Positions 6,255 to 14,040 of a stretch of 15,645 nt of DNA are shown here, one piece after another. Both the position numbers and the translations under genes were made by a program. A model generated the notes under the pieces. It saw nothing but the letters and a program-made list of their open reading frames with translations. It did not search any database and was not told where the DNA came from. Each line of letters begins with the position of its first letter. The first letter of the stretch is position 1. Source of the stretch: Hyphomicrobiaceae bacterium (GTDB taxonomy: Bacteria; Pseudomonadota; Alphaproteobacteria; Rhizobiales; Devosiaceae); NCBI GenBank assembly GCA_020638065.1, contig JACKJG010000022.1, forward strand, positions 1 through 15,645, given 5' to 3'.

Positions 6255-8804
6255 TCAACCGATCGTTCTGAGGAAACGTGCGGGTGACGTCGAAAGTGCC
6301 TGCCAGGTGGTGATCGCGCCAGCTGCCAGGGTGAGGAAAACGGCCCCGACGATCACCAAGAAAATCAGGACCGGGTCGGCGTTGAAATCGACCTCGAGTG
6401 CGCTCTCGGTGATAATCCAGGCGCCGAATATGCCCACAAACGTTGCGATCAACGATGAAAACACGCCCAGCACGGCATATTCCGCCACGAAATTGCGCAA
6501 GATATCGCCACGGGTCGCCCCGAGCACTTTTTTGATCACAGCGTCGGATTCGCGCTGTTTGCGGCCGGCGGCCATGGTGCCCGCAAGCACCAGCAGGCCA
6601 TTGATCACGGCAATCCCGCCTACGACGTTCACCGCCGTACCCAATTGCCCCAGAATGGTTGCTGCCTGTTTGAGCGCATCACCCACCGGGATGAAAGCCA
6701 CGGTTGGGAAATTCCGGTTCAACAGGCGTTCAATGTCCTTCTCCTTGCCCTCGGCGGCCTTGATGGTGCCCAGGTTGGTGGATGGGTAGTATTGAACATC
6801 ACCGGGCGAGAAGGTCACCATGAAGTTGAGACCGTTTTGGTATTGGTATTCCCGGAAATTGGCGATCTTGGCATCGAATTCTTCGCCGAACATGCGGATT
6901 TTGAATGTGTCGCCGACCTTGAGATTGAGCGCCGCTTTCATGGTCGAACGCAGCGAAATCAACGGTGGGCCGGAATAATCCTCAGGCCACCACTCGCCTT
7001 CCACAACGGTCGAGTTGGCCGGCAGGTCTGCGGTCCAGGTCATCGGGATTTCGCCGGAAAACAGGAATTGCGCTTCCTCATCAACGTCTTTGAGCGTGCT
7101 TGTGTCGACCCCGTTCACCTCGATCACGGCACCGCGCAGCATGGGACGCCACATGAATTCGGTAATGTCAGGATTATCCTTTTGCATCTGCTCGACGGCG
7201 GCGACCTCATCATCGAACAGGTCGGTGGCAACAAAAGTTGGCGCATTCTTCATCACCGAGCCCAGCAATTGCGAATGCAGATTGCTTTCGAGCAGGGCAA
7301 TGATCAGGACCATGGACAGGCCAAGACCGATCGAAACGATGACGACCGGCGCGCTTGAGCCCGGACCGTAGATGCTGCGCACGACGTTGCGCACGCCGGT
7401 CATGGGCGCCGGCGGCATGGACCTCAAAGCAAGCTGCAACAACCAGGCGGCACCCCGAAGCAGGGCAAAGGTCGCAGCGACCCCGATTGCATACCAGGCC
7501 ACGAGCAGGACGTCGCCGGTTTCATAGACGGCCAGGGCAAACACACCAAGTGCCGCAAGCGCCACCGGAATTATGATTTTCGGGTTCGTCAGCGCCCACC
7601 AGTCGGCGACGGGCAGAGCCATTCCGGGCGACCGGAACAGCAGAGCGGGACTGACCCGCTGCGTCTGCATGAGTGGCAGATAGGCATAGGCAAAGCCGGA
7701 CAGAATGCCGAAGCCCGCAGCAACGAGCAGCGGTGCGGGCACGATGGTGGGTGGCAGGTTGACGCTCAGCGCGCCACCGACCAGCGGCAGCATGAACAGC
7801 GAAGCCACAGCACCGAGGAAAACACCGATACCGACGCCAACGCCGATCAGAACCCCGATCTGGGCCAGGTGATGGACCAGCACGCGCGCACTTGTGGCGC
7901 CAAGCGTGCGCAGAATCGCAATGGTTCGCTGACGCTCGCCGACATAGGTCGAAACCGCGCTGGAGACGCCGACGCCACCGACCAGGAGTGACGACAGGCC
8001 AATGATCAACAGATAGCGCGTGAAGAGATTGTAGTAGCGAATGGTCGGGCCGACCGCCTCTCTGGGAGACTGCACCTCCCAGGTTGTTGGACCGAACTTG
8101 TCGGCGATGGCCTTGGCAGCGCTGTCATAGTCGATGCCATTCAGGACGATCTTGTAGCTATGCTTGGTCAGAAGTCCGGGCAAGGGCGACCGCAGATCTG
8201 CCATTTGCGCCAGCGCATCGGTTGAAATCAAAACGGTAAGGCCGAGATGAAAACCACGCACGGCGCTGTCGGGAAGTGAAATCAACTCGCCGCGCACCTG
8301 CAGCGGAACTTCTCCGACAGTGAACTCTTGCCCCAGTTCAATTCCGAGGTTGTCGAGCAGGACCGGGTCCACGATGGCGCCGAAAGCACCATTCTGTTCG
8401 GCAAGCAATTGCGTTGGCTTCTGCCCTGATTCAAGTTGTGGGCTCAAGACATTGCCAAGTAGGGGATAATTGCCATCGGCCGCCACCAGGTCGATCAGAG
8501 CCGTGTCCTCGCCATGGGAGCCGTGGGCATTGGTGTTGACGACCTGCGAAACAGTGCCCAGCGTCCTGAAGAAAGCCAGTTCTTCCGGGGTGGCGTCGCG
8601 GTCGGGCCGCGTCGCTTCGAGATCGCCGCCCATCAGTGCGGTCGCATCACGCTCAACCGCATCCTTTAGCACCGTCCCGACGGACCCCACGGCCGCGATG
8701 ACGCTTGTGCCCAGCGCAAGACAAATAATGAGCAGGCCGAACCTGCGCATATCGCCGCGCAGGTCGGCCAGACCGACCCTGATCCAACCCCAAAGACGGC
8801 TCAT
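6255..8804 (-). CDS. YbbP-type ABC transporter permease (FtsX/MacB-like)
   Basis: A large inner-membrane permease of 849 residues, in the size range of the YbbP family. A membrane anchor near residues 22-44 is followed by an extracytoplasmic MacB-type domain, three FtsX-fold segments at about 262-375, further helices around 405-460 and 485-510, a second periplasmic domain (about 515-705) and three C-terminal helices (about 720-845). Conserved FtsX-type sequence appears as YVGERQRTIAILRTLGATSA and RKQRESDAVIKKVLGATRGD, the duplicated coupling loops expected for one permease that supplies both halves. Such permeases work with a LolD/MacB-class ATPase to move or release envelope lipids or proteins; the substrate of this branch is not established. 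The ATG overlaps the ATPase stop by four bases and follows GGAG. Confidence 0.88.
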   Translation of the reverse strand: MSRLWGWIRVGLADLRGDMRRFGLLIICLALGTSVIAAVGSVGTVLKDAVERDATALMGGDLEATRPDRDATPEELAFFRTLGTVSQVVNTNAHGSHGEDTALIDLVAADGNYPLLGNVLSPQLESGQKPTQLLAEQNGAFGAIVDPVLLDNLGIELGQEFTVGEVPLQVRGELISLPDSAVRGFHLGLTVLISTDALAQMADLRSPLPGLLTKHSYKIVLNGIDYDSAAKAIADKFGPTTWEVQSPREAVGPTIRYYNLFTRYLLIIGLSSLLVGGVGVSSAVSTYVGERQRTIAILRTLGATSARVLVHHLAQIGVLIGVGVGIGVFLGAVASLFMLPLVGGALSVNLPPTIVPAPLLVAAGFGILSGFAYAYLPLMQTQRVSPALLFRSPGMALPVADWWALTNPKIIIPVALAALGVFALAVYETGDVLLVAWYAIGVAATFALLRGAAWLLQLALRSMPPAPMTGVRNVVRSIYGPGSSAPVVIVSIGLGLSMVLIIALLESNLHSQLLGSVMKNAPTFVATDLFDDEVAAVEQMQKDNPDITEFMWRPMLRGAVIEVNGVDTSTLKDVDEEAQFLFSGEIPMTWTADLPANSTVVEGEWWPEDYSGPPLISLRSTMKAALNLKVGDTFKIRMFGEEFDAKIANFREYQYQNGLNFMVTFSPGDVQYYPSTNLGTIKAAEGKEKDIERLLNRNFPTVAFIPVGDALKQAATILGQLGTAVNVVGGIAVINGLLVLAGTMAAGRKQRESDAVIKKVLGATRGDILRNFVAEYAVLGVFSSLIATFVGIFGAWIITESALEVDFNADPVLIFLVIVGAVFLTLAAGAITTWQALSTSPARFLRTIG

Positions 8805-9505
8805 GCGTGCTCCGGGACTTTCTGCTCGGTCAGGACGCCGTGATCCATCACCAGCCGGCGGTCGGCCTTGGTCGCCATTTTCGGGTCGTGGGTGATCAAC
8901 ATCATGGCCGTCTGGTGTTTGCGCGCCAGGTTGAGCATCAGTTCGATCACCATCGAACCCGTGTCCTGATCGAGGTTTCCGGTCGGCTCATCGGCGAGCA
9001 ACAGCGGCGGTTTGGTGACGATGGCGCGGGCAAGCCCGACGCGCTGCTGTTCGCCACCGGAGAGCGAAGACGGCAGGTGGGTCAGGCGATCGCCAAGGCC
9101 GACTTCGGCCAGCGCTTCTGACGCCGTGTCGCGGATCTGCTTGAAGGTCAGGCCGGTTTCGGCGACTTCGAGCGCGAGGCTGACGTTTTCGAGCGCCGTT
9201 AGAGACGGAATGAGATTGAAGTTCTGAAACAGCACGCCGATATGGTGGCGCCGGAACACGGCGAGCCCGTCTTCATCGAGCTCAGAGAGGTTCTTGCCAT
9301 CGACAATCACACGCCCACTGGTGGCGCGCTCGAGCCCGGCCATCACCATCAGGAGAGAAGTTTTGCCGCTACCCGAAGGCCCGACGATGGACACCACTTC
9401 GGCCACGTTGATCTTGAAATTGATGTCCTTGAGAATGTGCAAACGGGACTTGCCGGACATCAAGTGCAGGTTGACGTCGTTGGTTTCGACCAGGGTGTCG
9501 GACAT
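8801..9505 (-). CDS. YbbA/LolD-type ABC transporter ATPase
   Basis: A 234-residue ATPase of the MacB/LolD/FtsE class, close in length to E. coli YbbA (228). Walker A GPSGSGKTS is at 42-50, Q-loop Q94 in VLFQNFNL, signature LSGGEQQ at 148-154, Walker B LLLADE at 168-173 with PTGNLD following, and H206 in ITHDP. It is paired by an ATGA overlap with the FtsX-like permease downstream, forming one mechanotransmission-type transporter. The start at 9505 is chosen because MSDTLVETNDVNLHL fits the family N-terminus. An upstream extension to 9613 stays open but lacks homology-like sequence. The Shine-Dalgarno is weak. In many proteobacteria the pair lies beside the lysophospholipase/thioesterase gene tesA; no such gene is in this window. 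Confidence 0.92.
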   Translation of the reverse strand: MSDTLVETNDVNLHLMSGKSRLHILKDINFKINVAEVVSIVGPSGSGKTSLLMVMAGLERATSGRVIVDGKNLSELDEDGLAVFRRHHIGVLFQNFNLIPSLTALENVSLALEVAETGLTFKQIRDTASEALAEVGLGDRLTHLPSSLSGGEQQRVGLARAIVTKPPLLLADEPTGNLDQDTGSMVIELMLNLARKHQTAMMLITHDPKMATKADRRLVMDHGVLTEQKVPEHA

Positions 9506-9740
9506 GGGTGCAGTCTGCTTCGTGTTGAAAACGCAATAGGTAAGGGGCTCTTGGTGACGGCGCAAGGCGGCATTGTCAATCCGAATTGGGTGACATGTTG
9601 TCCTGTCCCGCAAAGTTGATGCTTGCCGGGATCGATTGTTTCCTTAAAAATGCCGCATGGGTGGGCAACGGAAACGATGATACACAGCGCGCGAACCCGG
9701 CAAGTGCCGGGATTATTCCGCCATAACCGAGTGTGGAACC
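9506..9740. promoter_or_regulatory. Divergent region between the ybbA-like gene and the exported-protein gene
   Basis: This 235-base gap must carry promoters for both directions. On the minus strand a perfect TTGACA lies at 9579-9574 but lacks a good -10 at 16-19 bases. On the plus strand nothing convincing was found. The clearest structure is the palindrome at 9696-9711; a further half-copy, CTTGCCGGG, lies at 9622-9630. Confidence 0.5.
9696..9711. promoter_or_regulatory. Palindromic candidate operator upstream of the exported-protein gene
   Basis: CCCGGCA-AG-TGCCGGG is a perfect 7-bp inverted repeat with a two-base centre, ending 29 bases before the ATG at 9741. A two-base loop is too tight for a full RNA hairpin, so a DNA-binding dimer site is more likely. 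The half-site TTGCCGGG appears again at 9623-9630. The cognate protein is unknown. Confidence 0.4.
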
Positions 9741-10301
9741 ATGATCTGGCTTTCGACTGTCAAACGTTATTTCAATCAATTCAAACCGTTGCGGATTGCA
9801 GCGGGGTTTTTGCTGCTCGTCGCCGGAACGGCATTTGCGGCAGCGCCGGCACAGGCGGGCGATACACAGAATGCGCTTCTGGATTCCTATGTCGGTAGTT
9901 GGTCGGGCAGCGGGGTTCTGCAGGGTGGTGAAGAGCCCGAGACCTTTTCGTGCCGCATCGAGGTGACCAACAACCCGCAGCACAAGCTCTACTACAATGG
10001 CCGCTGCGCGCTTGTCCGGCTCAACCTGTCGGTTCGGGGCACCATTCTTTACGACGATAGCGCCAATCGCTACGTCGCCGGCATGTCCACGAACAGAGGC
10101 TTTTCTGGCCCCGTTTACGGACGTCAGGTCGGCAGCGATATCGTCTTCGCCTTCCAGAAGACCGAAGTCGACGACGATAATGTCGAGATGGCCGTATCCT
10201 CGCAGATTGCGCTGCGCGGCAGCAAGATCGTGATCGATTTCACTGTCACCTTCACGGATTCCGGCGACAAGCTTCATACATCGATTCCGTTCACGCGCTA
10301 A
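9741..10301 (+). CDS. Small exported protein of unknown function
   Basis: A 186-residue protein I cannot assign to a family. The N-terminus has a long basic region (K8, R9, K15, R18), a hydrophobic core at about 19-33 and a cleavage site after AQA near residue 39, leaving a mature part of about 147 residues. The mature part alternates polar and hydrophobic residues like a beta-barrel or lipocalin-like fold, with YVGSWSGSGVLQGG at its start (50-63), and two cysteines (about 71 and 89) that could form a disulphide in the periplasm. No lipobox or membrane anchor is seen. It is followed after about 16 bases by the phosphoribosyltransferase gene, so the two are probably co-transcribed. The Shine-Dalgarno is poor (GTGGAA). 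Divergent from the YbbA/YbbP-like pair, which suggests but does not show an envelope role. Confidence 0.8.
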   Translation: MIWLSTVKRYFNQFKPLRIAAGFLLLVAGTAFAAAPAQAGDTQNALLDSYVGSWSGSGVLQGGEEPETFSCRIEVTNNPQHKLYYNGRCALVRLNLSVRGTILYDDSANRYVAGMSTNRGFSGPVYGRQVGSDIVFAFQKTEVDDDNVEMAVSSQIALRGSKIVIDFTVTFTDSGDKLHTSIPFTR

Positions 10302-10317
10302 ATAATGGGAAGGGTTG

Positions 10318-10995
10318 GTGGGAAACCCTGAATTCAAGGACCGAAATGAGGCCGGAGAGCTTTTGGCGAAGGCTCTCCTGAATTCTGGTGTCGAAAACCC
10401 GGTTATTCTTGCCATGCCACGTGGCGGCGTTCCCGTTGCCGCAAGAATTGCCGATGCGCTGGGCGCACCACTCGATCTGGTGTTCGTTCGCAAGATCGGT
10501 GCACCGGGACAGCCGGAGCTGGCACTGGGCGCGGTTGTTGACGGTGACACGCCGCAAATCGTCGTCAACGATGATGTGGCAACGGCCTTCGGAATAAGGG
10601 ACGCGCAGGTCCAGGCGATGGCCGAGCCGCTGCTCGTGGAAATCGAGCATCGGCGCAAATCCTACCTCACGGGACATGCTCCCCTGCCCGTTGCAGGGAA
10701 GTCGGCGATTCTTGTTGACGACGGCATTGCCACGGGCGCCAGCATCAAGGCCGCGATCGAAGCCCTGAGGGCGCGTGACGTGCGCAAAATCATCGTCGCA
10801 GTGCCGGTTGCGCCCTCGGACGCGCTGGGGGAACTCGAAGCGCTCGCCGACGATGTCGTTTGCCTAAGCTCTCCGGAACCGTTTCTGGCGGTGGGCGCCG
10901 CCTATCAGCAATTCCCGCAGACGAGCGACCAGGAAGTCATCGCGCTGATGCAACGGCTTGGGCAACTCGAGACGCGCCGGACCGCAGACGCATGA
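10318..10995 (+). CDS. Stand-alone phosphoribosyltransferase-domain protein
   Basis: About 225 residues with the type I phosphoribosyltransferase fold. The PRPP-binding loop is AILVDDGIATGAS near residues 130-142, preceded by FKDRNEAGELLAKAL at the start, ILAMPRGGVPVAARIADALG (30-49) and DLVFVRKIGAPGQPELALGA (53-72). This resembles the COG1926-type proteins, whose substrate is unknown and which often lie near stress-related hydrolases; none is seen here. The conserved double acidic pair VDD suggests an intact PRPP site. The start is uncertain: GTG at 10318 and TTG at 10315 both follow GGGAAGGG closely, and no in-frame ATG exists nearby. It lies 16 bases after the exported-protein gene and ends 35 bases before the convergent amino-acid ABC operon. 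Confidence 0.87.
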   Translation: MGNPEFKDRNEAGELLAKALLNSGVENPVILAMPRGGVPVAARIADALGAPLDLVFVRKIGAPGQPELALGAVVDGDTPQIVVNDDVATAFGIRDAQVQAMAEPLLVEIEHRRKSYLTGHAPLPVAGKSAILVDDGIATGASIKAAIEALRARDVRKIIVAVPVAPSDALGELEALADDVVCLSSPEPFLAVGAAYQQFPQTSDQEVIALMQRLGQLETRRTADA

Positions 10996-11030
10996 GTTTA
11001 CCCTGCAATCAGGCCCGATAGCCGTTCCGG

Positions 11031-11789
11031 TCATTTGACCTTGGCAATGAACCTCTCGAAGACCTCGGTTTTCGGATGTGCGAACATTTCCTGCGGCGGC
11101 CCCTGCTCGGCCACCCGGCCCTCGTGCAAAAACACCACTTCGGACGATACCTCTCGGGCAAAGCCCATTTCGTGGGTCACAAGGATCATAGTGCGCCCCT
11201 CGCCCGCCAGCGACTGCATCACCTTGAGCACCTCATCAACGAGTTCCGGGTCAAGCGCGGACGTTGGCTCGTCGAACAGAATGACGTCCGGTTCCATGGC
11301 GAGGGCACGCGCGATGGCAACGCGCTGCTGCTGTCCGCCCGACAATTGGGATGGATAAGCATTCATTCTTTCGGTCAGCCCGACACGCTGCAGAAGCGCT
11401 TCTGCCTTGTCACGGGCATCCGCCTTTGTCTCGCGTTTGACGATGACCGGCCCTTCCATGACGTTTTCGATCACCGTGCGATGCGACCAGAGATTGAATT
11501 GCTGGAACACCATGCCGAGTCGCTTGCGCAATTGCTCGATCTGGCGCGGATTGGCGGGTTTGCCGTTGCGCACAACCACCTCTTCGCCATGCAGGGTGAC
11601 CGTGCCGGATGTGGGCGTTTCAAGGAAATTGAGGCAGCGCAGGAAGGTGCTTTTCCCCGATCCCGATGACCCGAGGATCGAAATGACATCGTGATTGCGC
11701 GCTTGCAGCGAGATCCCCTTGAGCACCTCGACCTGCCCAAAGGTCTTGTGAATTTTGTCCGCTTTAAGAACGATATCCGATTGCGTCAT
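11031..11789 (-). CDS. Polar amino acid ABC transporter ATP-binding protein (HisP/OccP class)
   Basis: ATPase of the polar amino acid importer, 252 residues. Walker A GSSGSGKST is at 40-48, Q-loop at Q96/Q97 in MVFQQFNLWSH, signature LSGGQQQ at 149-155, Walker B VILFDE at 169-174 with PTSALD, and H206 in VTHEMGFA. The FQQFNLWSH and EGPVIV stretches are typical of the HisP/ArtP/OccP branch. The ATG at 11789 overlaps the stop of the M permease (ATGA) and follows GGGAG at spacing 8. In-frame upstream codons, including an ATG at 11804, are less favoured. It is the last gene of its operon and is convergent with the phosphoribosyltransferase gene. Confidence 0.94.
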   Translation of the reverse strand: MTQSDIVLKADKIHKTFGQVEVLKGISLQARNHDVISILGSSGSGKSTFLRCLNFLETPTSGTVTLHGEEVVVRNGKPANPRQIEQLRKRLGMVFQQFNLWSHRTVIENVMEGPVIVKRETKADARDKAEALLQRVGLTERMNAYPSQLSGGQQQRVAIARALAMEPDVILFDEPTSALDPELVDEVLKVMQSLAGEGRTMILVTHEMGFAREVSSEVVFLHEGRVAEQGPPQEMFAHPKTEVFERFIAKVK

Positions 11790-12517
11790 GGACGGGTCTC
11801 CCATGCTTGCGGCGCGGCGGATGGTGTTTTCGCCAGGCCAAGCTCGTGGTTCATCCACCGTTCGAACAGGCGCCACAGGAATACGAATGTTGCCGTGAGG
11901 CAGAGATAGATGAGCGCTGCCCACAAATAGACAGAGAAATCGAAGGTTCGTGAAAAGACCTGTCGCGTTCGGCCCATCAGGTCGAACACAGTCACGATGC
12001 TCGCCAGCGCACTGGCCTTCATCAAGAGGATGACTTCGTTGCCGAGGGCAGGCCACGCAATCCGATAGGCATGTGGGGCAACGACGCGGCGCAGAATCTG
12101 CAATGGATTCATGCCAATTGCCTTGGCCGATTCGATTTCACCCTGCGGGACACCCAATATGCCGCCGCGCAGGATTTCCGTCTGATAGGCGGTGGAATTG
12201 AGCGCAAAGGCCAGAAGCGCGCAACTGAACGGATCGCGGAAGAAGGTCCAGAGACCCCAGGCCTCGAGGACCGGTCGAAACTGGCCAGACCCATAGAAGA
12301 TCAGAAACAGTTGCGCGAGCAGCGGCGTGCCGCGCATGAAGGAGACGTAGATCCGGATTGGCGCTTGCACCGCGATCGGCGCGTTGACCCGCACCAAAGC
12401 GAGCCAGGGTGACACGAGCGCCGCGATGAAAGCGCCCATCAGCGTCAGGCGGATAGTCATCAGCGTGCCGTCTATCAACCGCGGCCAGTAGGCGGTGATG
12501 ATGTCGATCGGGTTCAT
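11786..12517 (-). CDS. Polar amino acid ABC transporter permease, HisM/OccM class
   Basis: A 243-residue inner-membrane permease with about five hydrophobic segments. Family marks are the TLMTIRLTL start near residue 18, FMRGTPLLAQLFLIFYG around 60-76, ALNSTAYQTEILRGGI, the EAA-loop stretch EIESAKAIGMNPLQILRRVV, and PALGNEVILLMKASALAS. It pairs with the upstream Q permease to form the heterodimeric channel of histidine/lysine/arginine/ornithine- or octopine-type importers. The ATG overlaps the stop of the Q permease (ATGA) and has a perfect AGGAGG at spacing 5. The gene ends in an ATGA overlap with the ATPase. Confidence 0.93.
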   Translation of the reverse strand: MNPIDIITAYWPRLIDGTLMTIRLTLMGAFIAALVSPWLALVRVNAPIAVQAPIRIYVSFMRGTPLLAQLFLIFYGSGQFRPVLEAWGLWTFFRDPFSCALLAFALNSTAYQTEILRGGILGVPQGEIESAKAIGMNPLQILRRVVAPHAYRIAWPALGNEVILLMKASALASIVTVFDLMGRTRQVFSRTFDFSVYLWAALIYLCLTATFVFLWRLFERWMNHELGLAKTPSAAPQAWETRP

Positions 12518-13224
12518 GCCGCCCTCCTGACGCCGCGGTTGGCCCGCCGCTCCATGGCGGCCAGAACCAGCTCGGACAGAACAGACAGCGCCCAGTAAAT
12601 CAGACAGGCCAACAGATAGAAGGTAAAGGGCTGCTTGGTGACGCCGACGGCGACCTTGGTCATGCGCATCAGATCATCGAGTGCGATCACCGAGACGAGT
12701 GCCGTATCCTTCAGCAGGTTGATCCACAGATTGCCAAGTCCGGGGAGTGCAAAGCGCCAGACCTGCGGAAGGCTGATGCGCCAGAAGACCTGGCTGTTGC
12801 TCATGCCAATGGCGCGGCCGGCCTCGATCTGGCCGGGATCTATCGCGTTGAACGCGCCGCGCAGGACCTCACCGGCAAAGGCGCCAAAAACCATGCCCAG
12901 GGCAATCACACCGGCAGCGAATGGACTGAAATCAACGGCGCCCGCTTCCGGGTTCCACCATTGGATCAGTGCATTGAGCAGCATGCCGACGCCATTATAA
13001 ACCACGAAGAGGGTCAGAATTTCCGGCATGCCCCGCATGATGGTGGTGTAGCCGAAGCCGAGCGCCCTGAGCGGCGCAACGCGGGACAGCGAGAAATAGG
13101 CAGCCAGAAAACCAAGAAGAATTCCGACAGGCAAAGTGGCCACGGCGAGCTCCGCCGTGACCAGAAGTCCGCGCAGGATTTCATCCCCCCAGCCGGTATC
13201 GCCGAGTGCAAACAGTTCAAGCAT
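12514..13224 (-). CDS. Polar amino acid ABC transporter permease, HisQ/OccQ class
   Basis: A 236-residue inner-membrane permease, partner of the M subunit. Visible features are TAELAVATLPVGILLGFLAA (28-47), TTIMRGMPEILTLFVVYNG, the GEVLRGAFNAIDPGQIEAGR stretch leading into an EAA loop (AIGMSNSQVFWRISLPQ), and LPGLGNLWINLLKDTALVSV. The start at 13224 has GAGG at spacing 7. The gene lies 33 bases downstream of the binding-protein stop, and a small bulged hairpin (13236-13252) sits in that gap right before the Shine-Dalgarno. The stop overlaps the M permease. Confidence 0.93.
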   Translation of the reverse strand: MLELFALGDTGWGDEILRGLLVTAELAVATLPVGILLGFLAAYFSLSRVAPLRALGFGYTTIMRGMPEILTLFVVYNGVGMLLNALIQWWNPEAGAVDFSPFAAGVIALGMVFGAFAGEVLRGAFNAIDPGQIEAGRAIGMSNSQVFWRISLPQVWRFALPGLGNLWINLLKDTALVSVIALDDLMRMTKVAVGVTKQPFTFYLLACLIYWALSVLSELVLAAMERRANRGVRRAA

Positions 13225-13235
13225 GAACGCGCCTC

Positions 13236-13252
13236 GCGGTTGGGGAACCCGC
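13236..13252 (-). promoter_or_regulatory. Hairpin between binding-protein and permease genes
   Basis: GCGGTT at 13236-13241 pairs with AACCCGC at 13246-13252, with one bulged base and a GGGG loop (CCCC in the transcript). It lies between the binding-protein stop and the Q permease Shine-Dalgarno. It could reduce downstream expression relative to the binding protein. It is short and no T-tract follows. Confidence 0.3.
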
Positions 13253-13257
13253 CGGCA

Positions 13258-14040
13258 TTATTCCATCGTGTAGACGTCGATGGCGAAGTATTTATCGTTG
13301 ATCGCCTTGTAGGTGCCGTCAGCACGAATTTCCTCAAGCGCCGTATTGAAACGCTCGCGGAGATCCTCGTCTTCCTTGCGCACGGCAATGCCAGCGCCCA
13401 GACCCACATAGGTCGGATCGGTGATTGGATCGCCGGCCAGTTCACAGCAGGCGCCGTCGTCGGTCTTTTGCACCCAGTCAACCATGGGCAGCATGTCGCC
13501 GACCATCAGGTCGAGACGCCCGCTTGCCAGATCGAGATTTGCCTCGTCCTGAGTGGGATAAAGGCGAATATCTGCATCGGGGTAAACCGCTTCGATATAG
13601 TCAGACATGGTCGTTCCCGACTGTGCGCCGATGACTTTACCGGCCAGCCCTTCAGGGGAGAAGTCGGTGATGGTCGAACCCTTCGGCGCAACCATGGTCA
13701 TAGCTGCCTTGTAGTATGGGTCGGTGAACGAGACCTGCTTCATGCGCTCTTCGGTGATGTACATCGAAGCAATGATGAAATCATATTTCTTGGCCAGAAG
13801 TCCGGGAATGATCCCGTCCCAATCCTGGGCCACGACTTCGCAATCGGCTCCGATGCGCTCGCACAGGGCCAGACCGATCTCCACGTCGAAGCCGGTGATC
13901 GTTCCATCGGGTTCGATATAATTGAATGGGGGATAGGCACCTTCCGTGCCCAATTTCAGCGTTTCTGCCATCGCAGTGCCGGCAAATGCCGAAAAGGCGG
14001 CCGCGGCAAGCACCCATGCCAGGGTCTTTACGGGTTTCAT
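13258..14040 (-). CDS. Periplasmic polar amino acid-binding protein (HisJ/ArgT/OccT class)
   Basis: A 260-residue solute-binding protein of family 3. The signal peptide covers about residues 1-25 (cleavage GTAMA, then ETLKLG). Conserved features are GTEGAYPPFNYIEPDGTITG, FDVEIGLALCERIGADCEVV, DWDGIIPGLLAKKYDFIIAS, YITEERMKQVSFTDPYY with the arginine that usually holds the amino acid carboxylate, QSGTT, and a C-terminal DGTYKAINDKYFAIDVY, close to the HisJ end. The CERIGADC cysteines match the disulphide loop of HisJ; an additional Cys pair in DGACCELAG is not in HisJ. A basic amino acid or opine-like ligand is likely but not decided by sequence. GGAAGGA lies at good spacing before the ATG at 14040. 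Confidence 0.94.
   Translation of the reverse strand: MKPVKTLAWVLAAAAFSAFAGTAMAETLKLGTEGAYPPFNYIEPDGTITGFDVEIGLALCERIGADCEVVAQDWDGIIPGLLAKKYDFIIASMYITEERMKQVSFTDPYYKAAMTMVAPKGSTITDFSPEGLAGKVIGAQSGTTMSDYIEAVYPDADIRLYPTQDEANLDLASGRLDLMVGDMLPMVDWVQKTDDGACCELAGDPITDPTYVGLGAGIAVRKEDEDLRERFNTALEEIRADGTYKAINDKYFAIDVYTME

Noticed and set aside
9576..10658. Long open frame on the minus strand opposite the exported protein and phosphoribosyltransferase genes
   Set aside because: The plus-strand genes have a signal peptide and a PRPP motif; the minus-strand product has no recognisable feature and crosses a control region.
11002..11013. CCTG-CAAT-CAGG hairpin between the phosphoribosyltransferase gene and the amino acid importer ATPase
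   Set aside because: A four-base-pair stem without a T-tract is too weak to call a terminator.
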